NCBI GenBank assembly: GCA_013298545.1
Contig: JAAFIA010000003.1
Span: 22,242-86,241 of the forward strand
Reading direction: 5' to 3'
Origin: Bacteroidota bacterium
GTDB lineage: Bacteria; Bacteroidota; Bacteroidia; Palsa-965
DNA: 64,000 nucleotides
The notes under the pieces are model-generated. The model did no database searches. It worked only from the letters and a program-made list of their open reading frames with translations, and was not told the origin of the DNA. The translations under genes were made by a program, and so were the position numbers. This document shows, one piece after another, positions 49,681-59,427 of the stretch. The number at the start of each line of letters is the position of its first letter. Position 1 is the first letter of the stretch.

Positions 49681-51441
49681 ATGCGTCAGCATCTTTTGAA
49701 ATGTGTTTTATTTTTTTCTTTTTGCTTGACGCTTGTTGTACATGCGCAGCAGGGTGTATTGCCCTTGAATCGGTCGTGGATGATGGAGAGTGAAGCGCAT
49801 TATGTACAGGGAAAAGGATTTTTATTGTCGCCCAATTTATTGATGTACGAAGCCGATACGGTTCTTCGTGCATTATATATTCCAGCCGATTCGATTCGCA
49901 AATACGAAAACGATCAAACGGGTGCTTTGCAAATGGCATACGGCATGACGACCTCCATGCGGCCTTGGTTGGAGAATGGCCACCCGTTACGTCAAAACGG
50001 CACGTATTACAACGCATCGGACAGACGCAACGAAACGGTTGGTGGTTTTGGAAACTGGGTGCGTAATTACCACACCCATAAAAGTTTTTTGCAAGTAGAA
50101 CGCGAACCACAAGGCGATGAACCGCTTTTCCGTTTGTACATTGATCCGTTGTTGAATTTACAAGCAGGTAAACTTGCTGGCGATACGTCTTCGGAGCGTT
50201 TGTATGTGAATACGCGCGGGGTGCAAGCGCGGGGCGATATTGGAACAAAAATTTCGTTTGAAACGTCGTTCTTAGAAAATCAAGCTTTTTTTCCGGCTTA
50301 CCTTGATTCGTTTGCAATAGAACAATTGGTTGTTCCGGGCGCTGGTCGTTGGAAAACATTTAAACGCACAGGATACGATTACGCTTCGGCTTCTGGACAA
50401 TTGACGTATGCACCTTCGCGTTTTTTCTCGGCGCAAATCGGGCATGGGAAATTAGTTGTTGGCGATGGTTACCGTTCGCTCTTGCTTTCTGACAATAGCA
50501 TGAATTATCCGTTTGCGCGTTTCACGACGCGTTTTGGAAATTTTCAGTACACGAATATCTATGCGTCGCTGATGAATTTAATTCCGGGTGGTACGCAAAC
50601 GCCTGTTGGTACCGAGCGTTTGTTTCAGAAAAAAATTGCGGCGTTTCAACATTTGGCGTGGCGGCCTGTTCGCGCGTTGGAGATTTCGTTCTTTCAAGGA
50701 ATCATGTGGGGACATACAAACGATCGCAACCAACAACAGTTTGGATTTAATTATTTCAATCCGTTGATTTTTTCAGCACTTCCGGTTTATGGCTTGCACA
50801 ACGAACGCAATTTTTTGATTGGTTTTAATTTACGTGCCGATTTGTTCCGTTGCTTAACGCTTTATGCGCAAGGCATGATGGATGAAAAAGGAAGCGGCGG
50901 CGCGATGCGCAATAAAACGGGCTATCAGTTGGGCGCACGCTATTTCAATATGTTTGGTGTAAAACATTTACACGCGCAAGTGGAATACAATGCGGTTCGT
51001 CCATACGCGTACCAGGCGAGCGATTCGTTGCAGGCGTGGACGCATTACAACCAACCGCTAGCGCATCCGCTGGGTGCAAATTTTACGGAGTTGGTTGGTT
51101 TTTTAAATTACCGCTGGAAGGCTATTTTTCTGGAAGCACGTTTCAGCACGGCAACGGTGGGCCGCGATTCGTCGGGCGTAAATTGGGGAAGCAACACCTT
51201 TCTTTCTGATCAAACTGCGACGCTTGGTTTTGAGGCGGATGGGAATAAACTAGGGCAAGGTGTGAGCAACACCATTACGACATTGGATGTGCATGTAGGC
51301 TATACGATTTCGTACGCATCGAATCTAAATATTGTACTTGGTTATACGACGCGCGAAAATTCGGCCAAATTAGCGCCGCCAATGAAGATGGTTTATTTTT
51401 CGTTGCGAACTTCGCTGAGTAATTTTTACACGGATTTTTAA
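49681..51441 (+). CDS. Capsule assembly Wzi-family outer-membrane protein, copy 1
   Basis: Protein of 586 residues with a signal peptide (VLFFSFCLTLVVHAQ). The mature chain is rich in alternating aromatic and polar strands, as in outer-membrane beta-barrels, and ends in aromatic Phe (SLSNFYTDF). It resembles the Bacteroidota Wzi-like capsule assembly family; a recognisable segment is GHGKLVVGDGYRSLLLSDNS. Wzi binds capsule polysaccharide at the cell surface. A paralogue lies two genes downstream, beyond a WecA-like gene. Confidence 0.8.
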   Translation: MRQHLLKCVLFFSFCLTLVVHAQQGVLPLNRSWMMESEAHYVQGKGFLLSPNLLMYEADTVLRALYIPADSIRKYENDQTGALQMAYGMTTSMRPWLENGHPLRQNGTYYNASDRRNETVGGFGNWVRNYHTHKSFLQVEREPQGDEPLFRLYIDPLLNLQAGKLAGDTSSERLYVNTRGVQARGDIGTKISFETSFLENQAFFPAYLDSFAIEQLVVPGAGRWKTFKRTGYDYASASGQLTYAPSRFFSAQIGHGKLVVGDGYRSLLLSDNSMNYPFARFTTRFGNFQYTNIYASLMNLIPGGTQTPVGTERLFQKKIAAFQHLAWRPVRALEISFFQGIMWGHTNDRNQQQFGFNYFNPLIFSALPVYGLHNERNFLIGFNLRADLFRCLTLYAQGMMDEKGSGGAMRNKTGYQLGARYFNMFGVKHLHAQVEYNAVRPYAYQASDSLQAWTHYNQPLAHPLGANFTELVGFLNYRWKAIFLEARFSTATVGRDSSGVNWGSNTFLSDQTATLGFEADGNKLGQGVSNTITTLDVHVGYTISYASNLNIVLGYTTRENSAKLAPPMKMVYFSLRTSLSNFYTDF

Positions 51442-51459
51442 ACGCAAGACAACAAGCGC

Positions 51460-52581
51460 ATGACGCATCTCCTACTCGCTCTGCTGACCTCGTTTTTTGT
51501 GGTTTTGATGGCCACGCCGTCGCTTATTAAAGTGGCCTTTTTGAAACGTTTGTTTGACGAACCGAATGAAGCACGAAAGTTGCACAAGCGTGTTGTGCCA
51601 ACCATTGGCGGCATCATCATTTTTGCGGCTACGATTTTTGCTTTTTCGTTGTGGTTTCCAGCGGGGCTTGATCCTTACGAAAAACTAAAACTTGGGGTGA
51701 AAGATTTTCAATTTGTGTTGGCCACATTGATTCTGCTTTTTTTCGTGGGTGTAAAAGATGATATCATTGGAACGGCTCCGATTAAAAAATTAGCGGCGCA
51801 TGTTGTGGTTGGGATGATTTTGGTGTTGATGGCGGAGATGCGCATTCGTGGCTTGCACGGCTTGTTTGGTGTGGATTCCATTCCGCTTTGGGCCAGTATT
51901 TTTCTTTCGCTGTTTACCTATATCGTTATTGTAAATGCGTTTAATTTGATTGACGGTGTGGATGGGCTTGCTGCGGGTGTTGGCTTAATTGCATCGCTTA
52001 TTTTTGGCACCTTGTTTATGCTTGGTGGCGATTTGGTGATGGGGTTGTTGGGCTATTCGTTGGGTGGTGCGTTGGCGGCGTTTCTTGTTTTCAATTTTTC
52101 GCCTGCTCGAATTTTCATGGGCGATTCAGGATCGCTTTCCATTGGGTTGATTATTTGTATTCTGGCCATTCGTTTTGTAGAATTTAAGCCTGCGTCAGAA
52201 TGCCCGTTGATTCTTCAGAAATTATTTACCCCTGTTACAACAATGGCGCTTCTGGCCTATCCACTTACAGATACCTTGCGTGTATTTATTTACCGCGCCA
52301 TGAAAGGTGTTTCGCCGCTTTCTGCGGATCGCAATCACTTGCACCATTTTTTGATTGACTCTGGATTTTCGCACCGCACAACGGTAATTTCTATTTACAT
52401 CGCAACATTGTTTGTCTTTGGTGTTGCGTTTGCTTGCCGAAATTTACCGACCACTGCTGGCTTTTTCATTACGGGTGGTACGGTAATTTTCCTAATGCTA
52501 TTGCCGATTTTTATTCGCAGAAATTACCGCAAAAAAAATCCTATCGTTTCTTCTCCTGTTTCACCAAACGAATCTGAGTGA
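51460..52581 (+). CDS. WecA-like undecaprenyl-phosphate glycosyl-1-phosphate transferase
   Basis: Polytopic membrane enzyme of the MraY/WecA family, 373 residues with about ten hydrophobic segments. It attaches a sugar-phosphate from a UDP-sugar to undecaprenyl phosphate, starting glycan synthesis. Motifs are FDEPNEARKLHKRVVPTIGG, the DD pair in GVKDDIIG, NAFNLIDGVDGLAAG, FMGDSGSLSIG and the HIHHxxxx-like NHLHHFLIDSGFSH. Its stop overlaps the start of the second wzi-like gene, tying initiation to capsule assembly. MraY is excluded by the sequence branch and context. Confidence 0.9.
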   Translation: MTHLLLALLTSFFVVLMATPSLIKVAFLKRLFDEPNEARKLHKRVVPTIGGIIIFAATIFAFSLWFPAGLDPYEKLKLGVKDFQFVLATLILLFFVGVKDDIIGTAPIKKLAAHVVVGMILVLMAEMRIRGLHGLFGVDSIPLWASIFLSLFTYIVIVNAFNLIDGVDGLAAGVGLIASLIFGTLFMLGGDLVMGLLGYSLGGALAAFLVFNFSPARIFMGDSGSLSIGLIICILAIRFVEFKPASECPLILQKLFTPVTTMALLAYPLTDTLRVFIYRAMKGVSPLSADRNHLHHFLIDSGFSHRTTVISIYIATLFVFGVAFACRNLPTTAGFFITGGTVIFLMLLPIFIRRNYRKKNPIVSSPVSPNESE

Positions 52582-54176
52582 TGCAAAATTTTCGCCTTTG
52601 TATATGCTTATTGCCCTTTGTGTTTTGCGGTTCTACTTCTGCACAACTGAATCAGTTGTTGCCGCCTGACCATCAGACACAGATTGAGTTCATGTTGAAT
52701 AATGCGCAGGCGCATACAGCCATTCGGCCATTTCGCGACAATCAGTTGAATGGCTTGACGTATCAGAAAGATTCGGCAACCGATGTGAAATTATTTATTC
52801 CAGCAGCATCCATGTCGAATACGTATCGCATGCAATCTGACTCGGCAATGTTGCAGGCACAAAAAAGCAATTCGGTTGATTTGCGTCCGCTGCTTGATTT
52901 GAGTGGTGGTTATGATTTGATGGGAAAAAAGCCGTTGTGGTCTGCTGTTGGTGGAATTGATGTGCGGATGAATTTTAGGACAAAACTGGCGGTGGAGTTT
53001 CGTGCGTTGGGTGGCTCATCAACCCTTCCGGCATTTCTCGATTCGGTGGCTTTGCAAACGAAATTGAGTCCAATTTTTGGCGATCGTATTTATGGTGGCA
53101 ACGAGGTTTGGAAATGGCAACATGCTTCGGGTTATGTTTCGTGGTCGCCACGCAAAATTTTTAATTTACAAGCAGGCCGCGATAAACATTTCTGGGGCGA
53201 TGGTTACCGCTCCATGTTTTTGTCTGATTTTGCTGCACCGTATTTATACATCAAACAAAGCACTACGATTTGGCATTTGCAGTACACAAGTATGGTGGCG
53301 AATTTCAAAGACTACACGCTTTCGTCGCAATTCAGCAGCCAGTTCCGCAACAAATATGGTTCGTTTCATTACATTGATTGGAACGCAACAAAGTGGTTAA
53401 ACATTGGTGTTTTTGAAGCGGTGATGTGGCAAGGCAGCGACAATAACCGTTACCGCGGCCTTGATCCAAACTATTTAAATCCGTTGATTTTTTTCCGCCC
53501 CGTGGAATATAGTTTAGGATCGTCAGACAATGCGTTTTTAGGATTTGCCACACGCATTCGTTTGAACAAGAATAATCAGTTGTATGGACAATTGATGTTA
53601 GACGAATTTTTCTTGAAAGAGATTCGTGCGCGTCGCGGTTGGTGGGCCAATAAACAAGGTGGCCAGTTTGGCTGGAAGAGTTTTAATTTGTTTCATGTCC
53701 CTAATTTGAATTTACAAGCAGAACTTAATATTGCGCGTCCGTATATGTATGCGCATAGCAGCGCGCAGCAGAACTATGGCCATGCGGGTCGCGCGTTGGC
53801 GCATCCGCTCGGTGGAAATTTCATGGAAGCGGTTGGTATTTTATCGTGGCAATCGTCGAAAATATTTCTGCGTGGAAAAATTACGGCGGCACAATTGGGT
53901 TTAGATACGGCCGGAATAAATTATGGCGGCAATATCTTTCAATCGTACATCATTCGTCCGCAAGAATACAACAACAGCATTGGCCAAGGATTAGCCACAA
54001 ATCTAGTAACCGCAGAATTTTCAGTAACTACGCGTCCATTCAAACACCTGCCCTTTTTACGTGTTGAATTACAAGCGGGCGCGCGTTATTTGAAAAACGA
54101 TTTATACAGCCGCAAAGATGCTTATGTGAGTTTGGGCATTCGCTCTTCGCTTTGGAATGTATATCGCGATTTTTAA
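52581..54176 (+). CDS. Capsule assembly Wzi-family outer-membrane protein, copy 2
   Basis: Paralogue of the protein at 49681: 531 residues, signal peptide ending near STSAQ, beta-barrel-like strands and a terminal Phe (SSLWNVYRDF). The shared core is visible as AGRDKHFWGDGYRSMFLSD against GHGKLVVGDGYRSLLLSDN. The ATG at 52581 overlaps the wecA-like stop (TGATG); a GTG one codon earlier is possible. The pair may form distinct surface receptors for different glycans. Ends 16 bases from a convergent gene. Confidence 0.8.
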   Translation: MQNFRLCICLLPFVFCGSTSAQLNQLLPPDHQTQIEFMLNNAQAHTAIRPFRDNQLNGLTYQKDSATDVKLFIPAASMSNTYRMQSDSAMLQAQKSNSVDLRPLLDLSGGYDLMGKKPLWSAVGGIDVRMNFRTKLAVEFRALGGSSTLPAFLDSVALQTKLSPIFGDRIYGGNEVWKWQHASGYVSWSPRKIFNLQAGRDKHFWGDGYRSMFLSDFAAPYLYIKQSTTIWHLQYTSMVANFKDYTLSSQFSSQFRNKYGSFHYIDWNATKWLNIGVFEAVMWQGSDNNRYRGLDPNYLNPLIFFRPVEYSLGSSDNAFLGFATRIRLNKNNQLYGQLMLDEFFLKEIRARRGWWANKQGGQFGWKSFNLFHVPNLNLQAELNIARPYMYAHSSAQQNYGHAGRALAHPLGGNFMEAVGILSWQSSKIFLRGKITAAQLGLDTAGINYGGNIFQSYIIRPQEYNNSIGQGLATNLVTAEFSVTTRPFKHLPFLRVELQAGARYLKNDLYSRKDAYVSLGIRSSLWNVYRDF

Positions 54177-54191
54177 TTTGCGATTTTTATT

Positions 54192-55997
54192 TCATTGCCC
54201 ATTGTCTAGACTTGCTAGTGCTTCTTTTGCTTTCGTCTCGACTATCGTTAGTCCTTTGGCTTGGGCTTTCTCCTTGATATTAGAAAATACTGCCCGTGCG
54301 CGATCCAATTCCATTGCATGATTTTCACCCTTTTCTTTTTTCAAATTTTCCAAGGTGTTCTTCATGATGACCAATCCGATTTCTTCGGCCTTTTTCAAAT
54401 CATCGACCAAGCAGTATCCTTCAAATAAATAGTAACAAGAGGAATTATACGCCCAATTTTTATTTGGAAATGCAACTTCGCATTTTTCAAGAATTGCTTT
54501 GGCTTTGCTTTGATCTTTCTCGGCAAAAGCACGCACATACTGACTGGCTTGAAAGCGGTACGATTCAACTAGCCGTTGTCCAAAATAACGATCGTTAGAT
54601 GTGGTATCAATCGTACTGTATGCCTTAAATTCTTCCCAAGACGCATCGAGATTGAATTGTCCAAAAGTACCTGAAAGCGAATTGTCTGTACGTTCTTTCG
54701 CCAACTCAAACATACTGAAATAAAAATGTGTTTGCGTTAGGTCATCGGAATTGAAAGCCAAAGCACCGCAGTATTGCGAAAAACACACCGGATGTTTTCC
54801 AATGTTCGATAGCATCAAGTCAATCATAGCAAGATCGCCAAGATAGAGAATCGAATTTTTAAGCGACAACGATTTTCTTCCCGCGAGTGTATCGTTGAAA
54901 AATTGTTGCGGAATCTGAATGTGCTTTTGGTTGATTCTTGCCAATTTATCGGCTGGTTCTAGTTGCATTCGTGCAATAAAATCTTCCCAGCTCAATTCCT
55001 CAAATTGTCCCCCGCTGTTTTCAACTAAAACATAAGACAGGTCTTTATACACTTCTTTTTTGATGGTAAATGAAACGCCTTTTGCACGAATAGATTCTAT
55101 ATAGGACGGTAAATTGAGTAAACTCTGATTCACAACATGTACATCTTTACGCACACCTTCGACTTGTTGTAAATACCATACCGGATACGTGTCGTTATCG
55201 CCAAACGAAATGAAGACCGCATCTTTTGGGCATGCGTTGAGTGTGTTTCTAAACACACTTAGAACGAGTGGGTCGTATAATTTTTCGTTGAGGTATTTTT
55301 TTGCCAAGTCGTCTCTGCCGGCTTGATTCAAATCGTACCAAGCAGCCATTTTTGTATTGCCATATTTGGTATGAATGCCACCAACGAGTACTTCATAATT
55401 TGGATTTTGTTTTTCTAATCGGCCATAAGCGTCAATCGACTTGTCCATGTTCTCCATGTACAATTTCAAGCGTTCATCCAACGATCCATTTTTTTGATCT
55501 GGTAATTGATCGCCCATACGCGCGTCGAGAAAACCGTTTGCGTAATGTTCGTATGCACGTGCGAGGGCTTCGAGTGTTGTATCGTCGCTGCTTCCTTCAA
55601 AATCAGCAATTACATCTTTGGCCCAAGCCGTATAACCGAAGTATGGAACGCGATCGGCAATATCTGACTGGAATTTTTGTGCGAAATACGATCGTGTATT
55701 TCTTCCTTGTGGTACGAGTTTGATTGGGATATGCGTTTTCTTTTCTGCACCCCAACAGCATTCTTCTTTCACAACACGTGTGCTGCCATCTTTATTGCTT
55801 TCGCATTGTTGCACATACCAACCATCTTTCTTTTTAGCCAGGTTGTAATATGTTTTTCCATCTCGAGTATCGAAATCGTAATGCTCATCGAGATAGACTG
55901 CGAGGTCATGCGCTTTAATAAAAGTGGTTCGTTTGTTTGATGTGCATGACATCAACAAACCCATCAAAACCGGAAGAAGGAGGAGGATACGTTTCAT
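54192..55997 (-). CDS. Lipoprotein resembling the soluble domain of DUF2723 proteins
   Basis: Lipoprotein of 601 residues; the ATG at 55997 gives signal and lipobox LLMSC (MKRILLLLPVLMGLLMSC). The middle contains FISFGDNDTYPVWYLQQVEG and RKDVHVVNQSLLNLPSYI, which strongly resemble the conserved periplasmic region of DUF2723/TMEM260-like proteins in Bacteroidota. The multi-pass membrane part of that family is absent. C-terminal helices look TPR-like. Located in the envelope; function unknown. It is read away from the T9SS gene at 56059 on the same strand. Confidence 0.7.
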   Translation of the reverse strand: MKRILLLLPVLMGLLMSCTSNKRTTFIKAHDLAVYLDEHYDFDTRDGKTYYNLAKKKDGWYVQQCESNKDGSTRVVKEECCWGAEKKTHIPIKLVPQGRNTRSYFAQKFQSDIADRVPYFGYTAWAKDVIADFEGSSDDTTLEALARAYEHYANGFLDARMGDQLPDQKNGSLDERLKLYMENMDKSIDAYGRLEKQNPNYEVLVGGIHTKYGNTKMAAWYDLNQAGRDDLAKKYLNEKLYDPLVLSVFRNTLNACPKDAVFISFGDNDTYPVWYLQQVEGVRKDVHVVNQSLLNLPSYIESIRAKGVSFTIKKEVYKDLSYVLVENSGGQFEELSWEDFIARMQLEPADKLARINQKHIQIPQQFFNDTLAGRKSLSLKNSILYLGDLAMIDLMLSNIGKHPVCFSQYCGALAFNSDDLTQTHFYFSMFELAKERTDNSLSGTFGQFNLDASWEEFKAYSTIDTTSNDRYFGQRLVESYRFQASQYVRAFAEKDQSKAKAILEKCEVAFPNKNWAYNSSCYYLFEGYCLVDDLKKAEEIGLVIMKNTLENLKKEKGENHAMELDRARAVFSNIKEKAQAKGLTIVETKAKEALASLDNGQ

Positions 55998-56000
55998 GAT

Positions 56001-56025
56001 GCAATAGTACAAAATTGACTATTGC
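56001..56025 (-). promoter_or_regulatory. Perfect inverted repeat at the start of the lipoprotein gene
   Basis: GCAATAGT (56001-56008) and ACTATTGC (56018-56025) are perfect complements with a 9-base spacer, three bases upstream of the ATG at 55997. On the minus strand the spacer reads CAATTTTGT, one change from a -7 box. It may be an operator or an mRNA hairpin blocking the ribosome site. Confidence 0.5.
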
Positions 56026-56058
56026 GTGGATGTTAATGTTCTTTAAAAAACGATAATG

Positions 56059-58758
56059 TTAGCGCACAACCCGCCGCACAATGGTAGAATACCCATCTGT
56101 CATCCGAATCAAATAAACACCAGCAGGCCAATCTGTAACCGTCGTGATTTCTATGCTTTGTTGATTTTTTAAGGCTGGTGTATGCGCAAGCAAACGTCCG
56201 GTTACATCATACACAAACACATCCACATCATTTGCGGCATGATCGAATTGAATGGTCAGATTGGTTGCCAAAAAAAGTGTTTGTGTAACGTTAAATACAT
56301 TTCCAGAACAATCGCTGCTTTCGAGCAAAACGGGTGCACTGTAACTATCTTGTCCGTTGAAGTCGATTTGGCGTAAGCGGTAGTATGCATAACCAACAGC
56401 AGGATGCAAATCAATCCAAGAATAAGCAATCGGACTATCGCTGTTTCCAGCACCTGCAATGCGCGCAATTTCGGTAAAACTCATACCATCCGTTGAGCGT
56501 TCAACGGCAAAAAATTGGTTGTTCTGTTCAGATGCTGTTTTCCAGCGCAACACCACTTGATCTTGTTCGCAAGATGCAGAAAACGAAATCAATTCGATGG
56601 GCAATGGATTGGCAAGCGAAACCGAAGCAAGCGTAAACGGACTGAATGCAGTAACTGGGGCTGATGTGATAATTGTTCCGGCGGCATTTGATCCGATTGT
56701 TCCGCCATTACCATGATCTTGCCATATTGCGCCATCCCAACGCGCCACGCGCAAATCAGCCATGTTGGTTACACCACAACTGTTGGCATCCCACGAAAGC
56801 GTAACATCTTTTGAAGTGGTTGTTCCAACGCGGTTCAAAATCCAGTATTCGCACTGACTGATGTGATTGAGTGTTGGTGCAAGTACATTGTTGAATGTGG
56901 TTTGTGGGTTGGCAAAAAAGTATTCGCACACAAACGGATCATTTAAAACACCAATGGTTACATCGTCAACCGCAAACGAAGGATCTGTTCCAGCGCCATC
57001 ATCGTTGTTGACCCATAAAAAACCAACTTTGATATTTGGATTATTGTTTGCGGATGAAGGGAGTGCAATGGTTCGTGAAGCCCATGTTCCTTGACCCGAA
57101 CAAAGTGTGGATTTAGGCATATCATCGAGTTGCGACCAAGTAGCGCCATCGAAATACCAGAGCGTAGCATTGTCAATTGCCGCAGCGCCATTTTCGATGT
57201 AGTTGAAACTGACCACGAGATTGGTATAACCCGTAAGATTAATACTCGGCGATTCGATGCGGCGGTTTGTTTGTGGGCAGGTGAAAATTCCGCACAAGCC
57301 TCCCGCATCGTAGGCTGCACCAAGATCGCCTAACGAATTTGGATTTGAACCAACGTGCATGGATGCGAGCGTGGCGGTTGCACTAGCGGCAACACATCCT
57401 GTTCCGCAAACACCATTGGTATGGCCGTTTTCGGCACAGGAAACGTACCACAAATTCGGATCAGCCCCTTCTGCTCCTAAAACCGTTTGTGTCCATGCAC
57501 CATTCCCGCTGACATACGATGTGCCCAGACAACTTGCATTACATCCGTTATTGAAATTCTCTGTCCAAATAGTTGATGATGTAGAAGCCGAAATAGCGAG
57601 TGGTTGATAATCGGCTCCTTTGCCAACCGGAAATGTAAATGCTGCTGATCCGTTGTAGCGAATTGGGCCACTCACAAAACTGGAATTGTTTGCGCCACCA
57701 ACCGTTGCCGCAGAGGCAATGGTCAAAAGATTTGCATTCGTTGTGATCAGTACACCACTTGTAAAGGTTGCTAAATTATCTACGGTTATGGCGCGGTTGA
57801 GGGTAACCGCTCCGGCAGATTTATTTAAGACTAAGGTGTAAATAGCCATTGCTCCTGCTCCACTAACGGTTTGGTTATTTCCACCGCTAAAAACAAGTTG
57901 ACGACCATCGTTCGCGTCATACGTCATACTACCCGTTGCGGTAATATTTCCTTGCACATCTATTCCTGTTCCAAAGTTTCTAAAATTGCATCCGGCACGA
58001 ATGATGAGATTTCCTTGTACGAGTATGCCAGAGGCAAACGTATTATTCGATTGAAAATCGACCGTATTTGTTCCACTACCGCCAATATCGAGGTTGCCTT
58101 TAATGGTTGCTGTGGTTGCTGCTCCCGTGAATGAGGAGCCAACAGGTGTTATCCAAGCTGCGGCGGTTGTGTTTTCGATAAATAAATTTGGATAGACCGA
58201 ACCTGTGCCCGGACTGGTTGTAGAAAGCGCAGGTTGTTGTGTTCCAATTTTGCGGATGATCCAGTTTGCCGTTGCCGGAATAGTTGCAATGCCACCTTGA
58301 TAAGCGTTTTGCCAGTTGTTGGAGGATGATCCTGTTGTTTTCAGAAGTGTTCCATTAGCACCCATTTGCCACGTAGCACCCACAGCAAATGTGATACTTG
58401 CCGTTGACAAATCGCCAAATGTTCCGTTGATGAGGAGATCAACTCCGGCACCATTGGCAAACGATTGGGCAATTGCACCAGAGGTATTTAACGTTCCTCC
58501 TGCATCAACAACAACCTGATCAATTCCGCCAGCAATTGCTGCGGTGATGGTTACAACATGTGGACTACGAATGGTAATGACATTGCTCGCCGTAACAGGT
58601 GCTGTTCCAGCTGCAACCCAAGTAGCACCGTTGTATGTTTCCCAAGTTGCAAGCGTTGACCAGTTTCCGGTAGCAATAGAACGATAATCACCAACCACTT
58701 GCGACCAAATGGCCACAGGTGAAAAAAGTAATATAAAAAACAAGAGATAGCGTTTCAT
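56059..58758 (-). CDS. Large secreted protein with T9SS type A sorting domain
   Basis: Secreted adhesin-like protein of 899 residues. The start at 58758 gives the signal peptide YLLFFILLFSPVAIWSQ. The first 400 residues are Gly/Thr/Ala-rich parallel-beta repeats (TASNVITIRSPHVVTITA, VTLNRAITVDNLATF). A jelly-roll module follows (about 430-620), then a fibronectin-type segment (LPIELISFSASCEQDQVVLRW through YYRLRQIDFNGQDSYSAP). A T9SS type A domain ends VYLIRMTDGYSTIVRRVVR. It should be exported to the cell surface. No catalytic residues recognised. Confidence 0.87.
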   Translation of the reverse strand: MKRYLLFFILLFSPVAIWSQVVGDYRSIATGNWSTLATWETYNGATWVAAGTAPVTASNVITIRSPHVVTITAAIAGGIDQVVVDAGGTLNTSGAIAQSFANGAGVDLLINGTFGDLSTASITFAVGATWQMGANGTLLKTTGSSSNNWQNAYQGGIATIPATANWIIRKIGTQQPALSTTSPGTGSVYPNLFIENTTAAAWITPVGSSFTGAATTATIKGNLDIGGSGTNTVDFQSNNTFASGILVQGNLIIRAGCNFRNFGTGIDVQGNITATGSMTYDANDGRQLVFSGGNNQTVSGAGAMAIYTLVLNKSAGAVTLNRAITVDNLATFTSGVLITTNANLLTIASAATVGGANNSSFVSGPIRYNGSAAFTFPVGKGADYQPLAISASTSSTIWTENFNNGCNASCLGTSYVSGNGAWTQTVLGAEGADPNLWYVSCAENGHTNGVCGTGCVAASATATLASMHVGSNPNSLGDLGAAYDAGGLCGIFTCPQTNRRIESPSINLTGYTNLVVSFNYIENGAAAIDNATLWYFDGATWSQLDDMPKSTLCSGQGTWASRTIALPSSANNNPNIKVGFLWVNNDDGAGTDPSFAVDDVTIGVLNDPFVCEYFFANPQTTFNNVLAPTLNHISQCEYWILNRVGTTTSKDVTLSWDANSCGVTNMADLRVARWDGAIWQDHGNGGTIGSNAAGTIITSAPVTAFSPFTLASVSLANPLPIELISFSASCEQDQVVLRWKTASEQNNQFFAVERSTDGMSFTEIARIAGAGNSDSPIAYSWIDLHPAVGYAYYRLRQIDFNGQDSYSAPVLLESSDCSGNVFNVTQTLFLATNLTIQFDHAANDVDVFVYDVTGRLLAHTPALKNQQSIEITTVTDWPAGVYLIRMTDGYSTIVRRVVR

Positions 58759-58772
58759 CTTTTCCTTCCACA

Positions 58773-58804
58773 CAAATTTAACGTAAATCATACGTTAAAA
58801 CAAC
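58773..58804 (-). promoter_or_regulatory. Promoter with overlapping inverted repeat upstream of the T9SS gene
   Basis: On the minus strand GTTG (58804-58801), a 20-base spacer and TAAATTTG (58780-58773) match -33 and -7 boxes. A perfect 8-base inverted repeat TTAACGTA / TACGTTAA (58778-58785 and 58791-58798) lies in the spacer and overlaps the -7 box, a good place for a repressor or activator. Confidence 0.55.
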
Positions 58805-58839
58805 CTTTTTAAATTACGAGTTCTGAGCGTAAAATCAGA

Positions 58840-59427
58840 TTAGGCGCGTGGCATCAATGCGGCAATGTATTTACCAAGAATATCGAATTCGAGATTGACC
58901 GCATCGCCATTTTTTAGGGTTTTGAAGGTTGTGTGTTCGTATGTATAAGGAATAATAGCTACCGAAAAAAATCCGGGTGCAGAATCCACAACAGTAAGGC
59001 TAACACCATTGATACAAATAGAACCTTTTCCAACGGTTACATGGCCCGAGGTTGAATCGAAACGGAATTGATAGCGCCAACTTCCGGCATCTTCCTGCAC
59101 ACTTACACATTCGCCTGTTAAATCAACATGCCCTTGAACAATATGTCCATCGAGGCGATCGCCTACGCGCAAGCAACGCTCGAGATTAACCCAATCGCCA
59201 ATTTGTATTTTCCCAAGATTTGTTTTTTGCAATGTTTCCGCGATTGCGGTTACTTGGTAATCATCTGCACCAATATCAACAACGGTTAAACATACGCCAT
59301 TGTGTGCAATGCTTTGATCTATTTTCAATTCATTTAAAAAAGAAGCCTGAATGCGAAAATGAACATTTCCAGATTCTGAACGAATCGCCGTAACGCGACC
59401 CATTGTTTCAACAATTCCACTAAACAT
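58840..59427 (-). CDS. ribE: Riboflavin synthase, alpha subunit
   Basis: Lumazine-binding enzyme of 195 residues that converts two 6,7-dimethyl-8-ribityllumazine molecules to riboflavin. The two repeated barrels are visible: MFSGIVETMGRV and NGVCLTVVDIGADDY in the first, HIVQGHVDLTGE and INGVSLTVVDSAPGFF in the second. The ATG at 59427 begins the usual MFSGIVE; the longer frame is not conserved. It is 45 bases downstream of the CHU_C gene and may be read through from it. I see no FMN riboswitch. Confidence 0.94.
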   Translation of the reverse strand: MFSGIVETMGRVTAIRSESGNVHFRIQASFLNELKIDQSIAHNGVCLTVVDIGADDYQVTAIAETLQKTNLGKIQIGDWVNLERCLRVGDRLDGHIVQGHVDLTGECVSVQEDAGSWRYQFRFDSTSGHVTVGKGSICINGVSLTVVDSAPGFFSVAIIPYTYEHTTFKTLKNGDAVNLEFDILGKYIAALMPRA

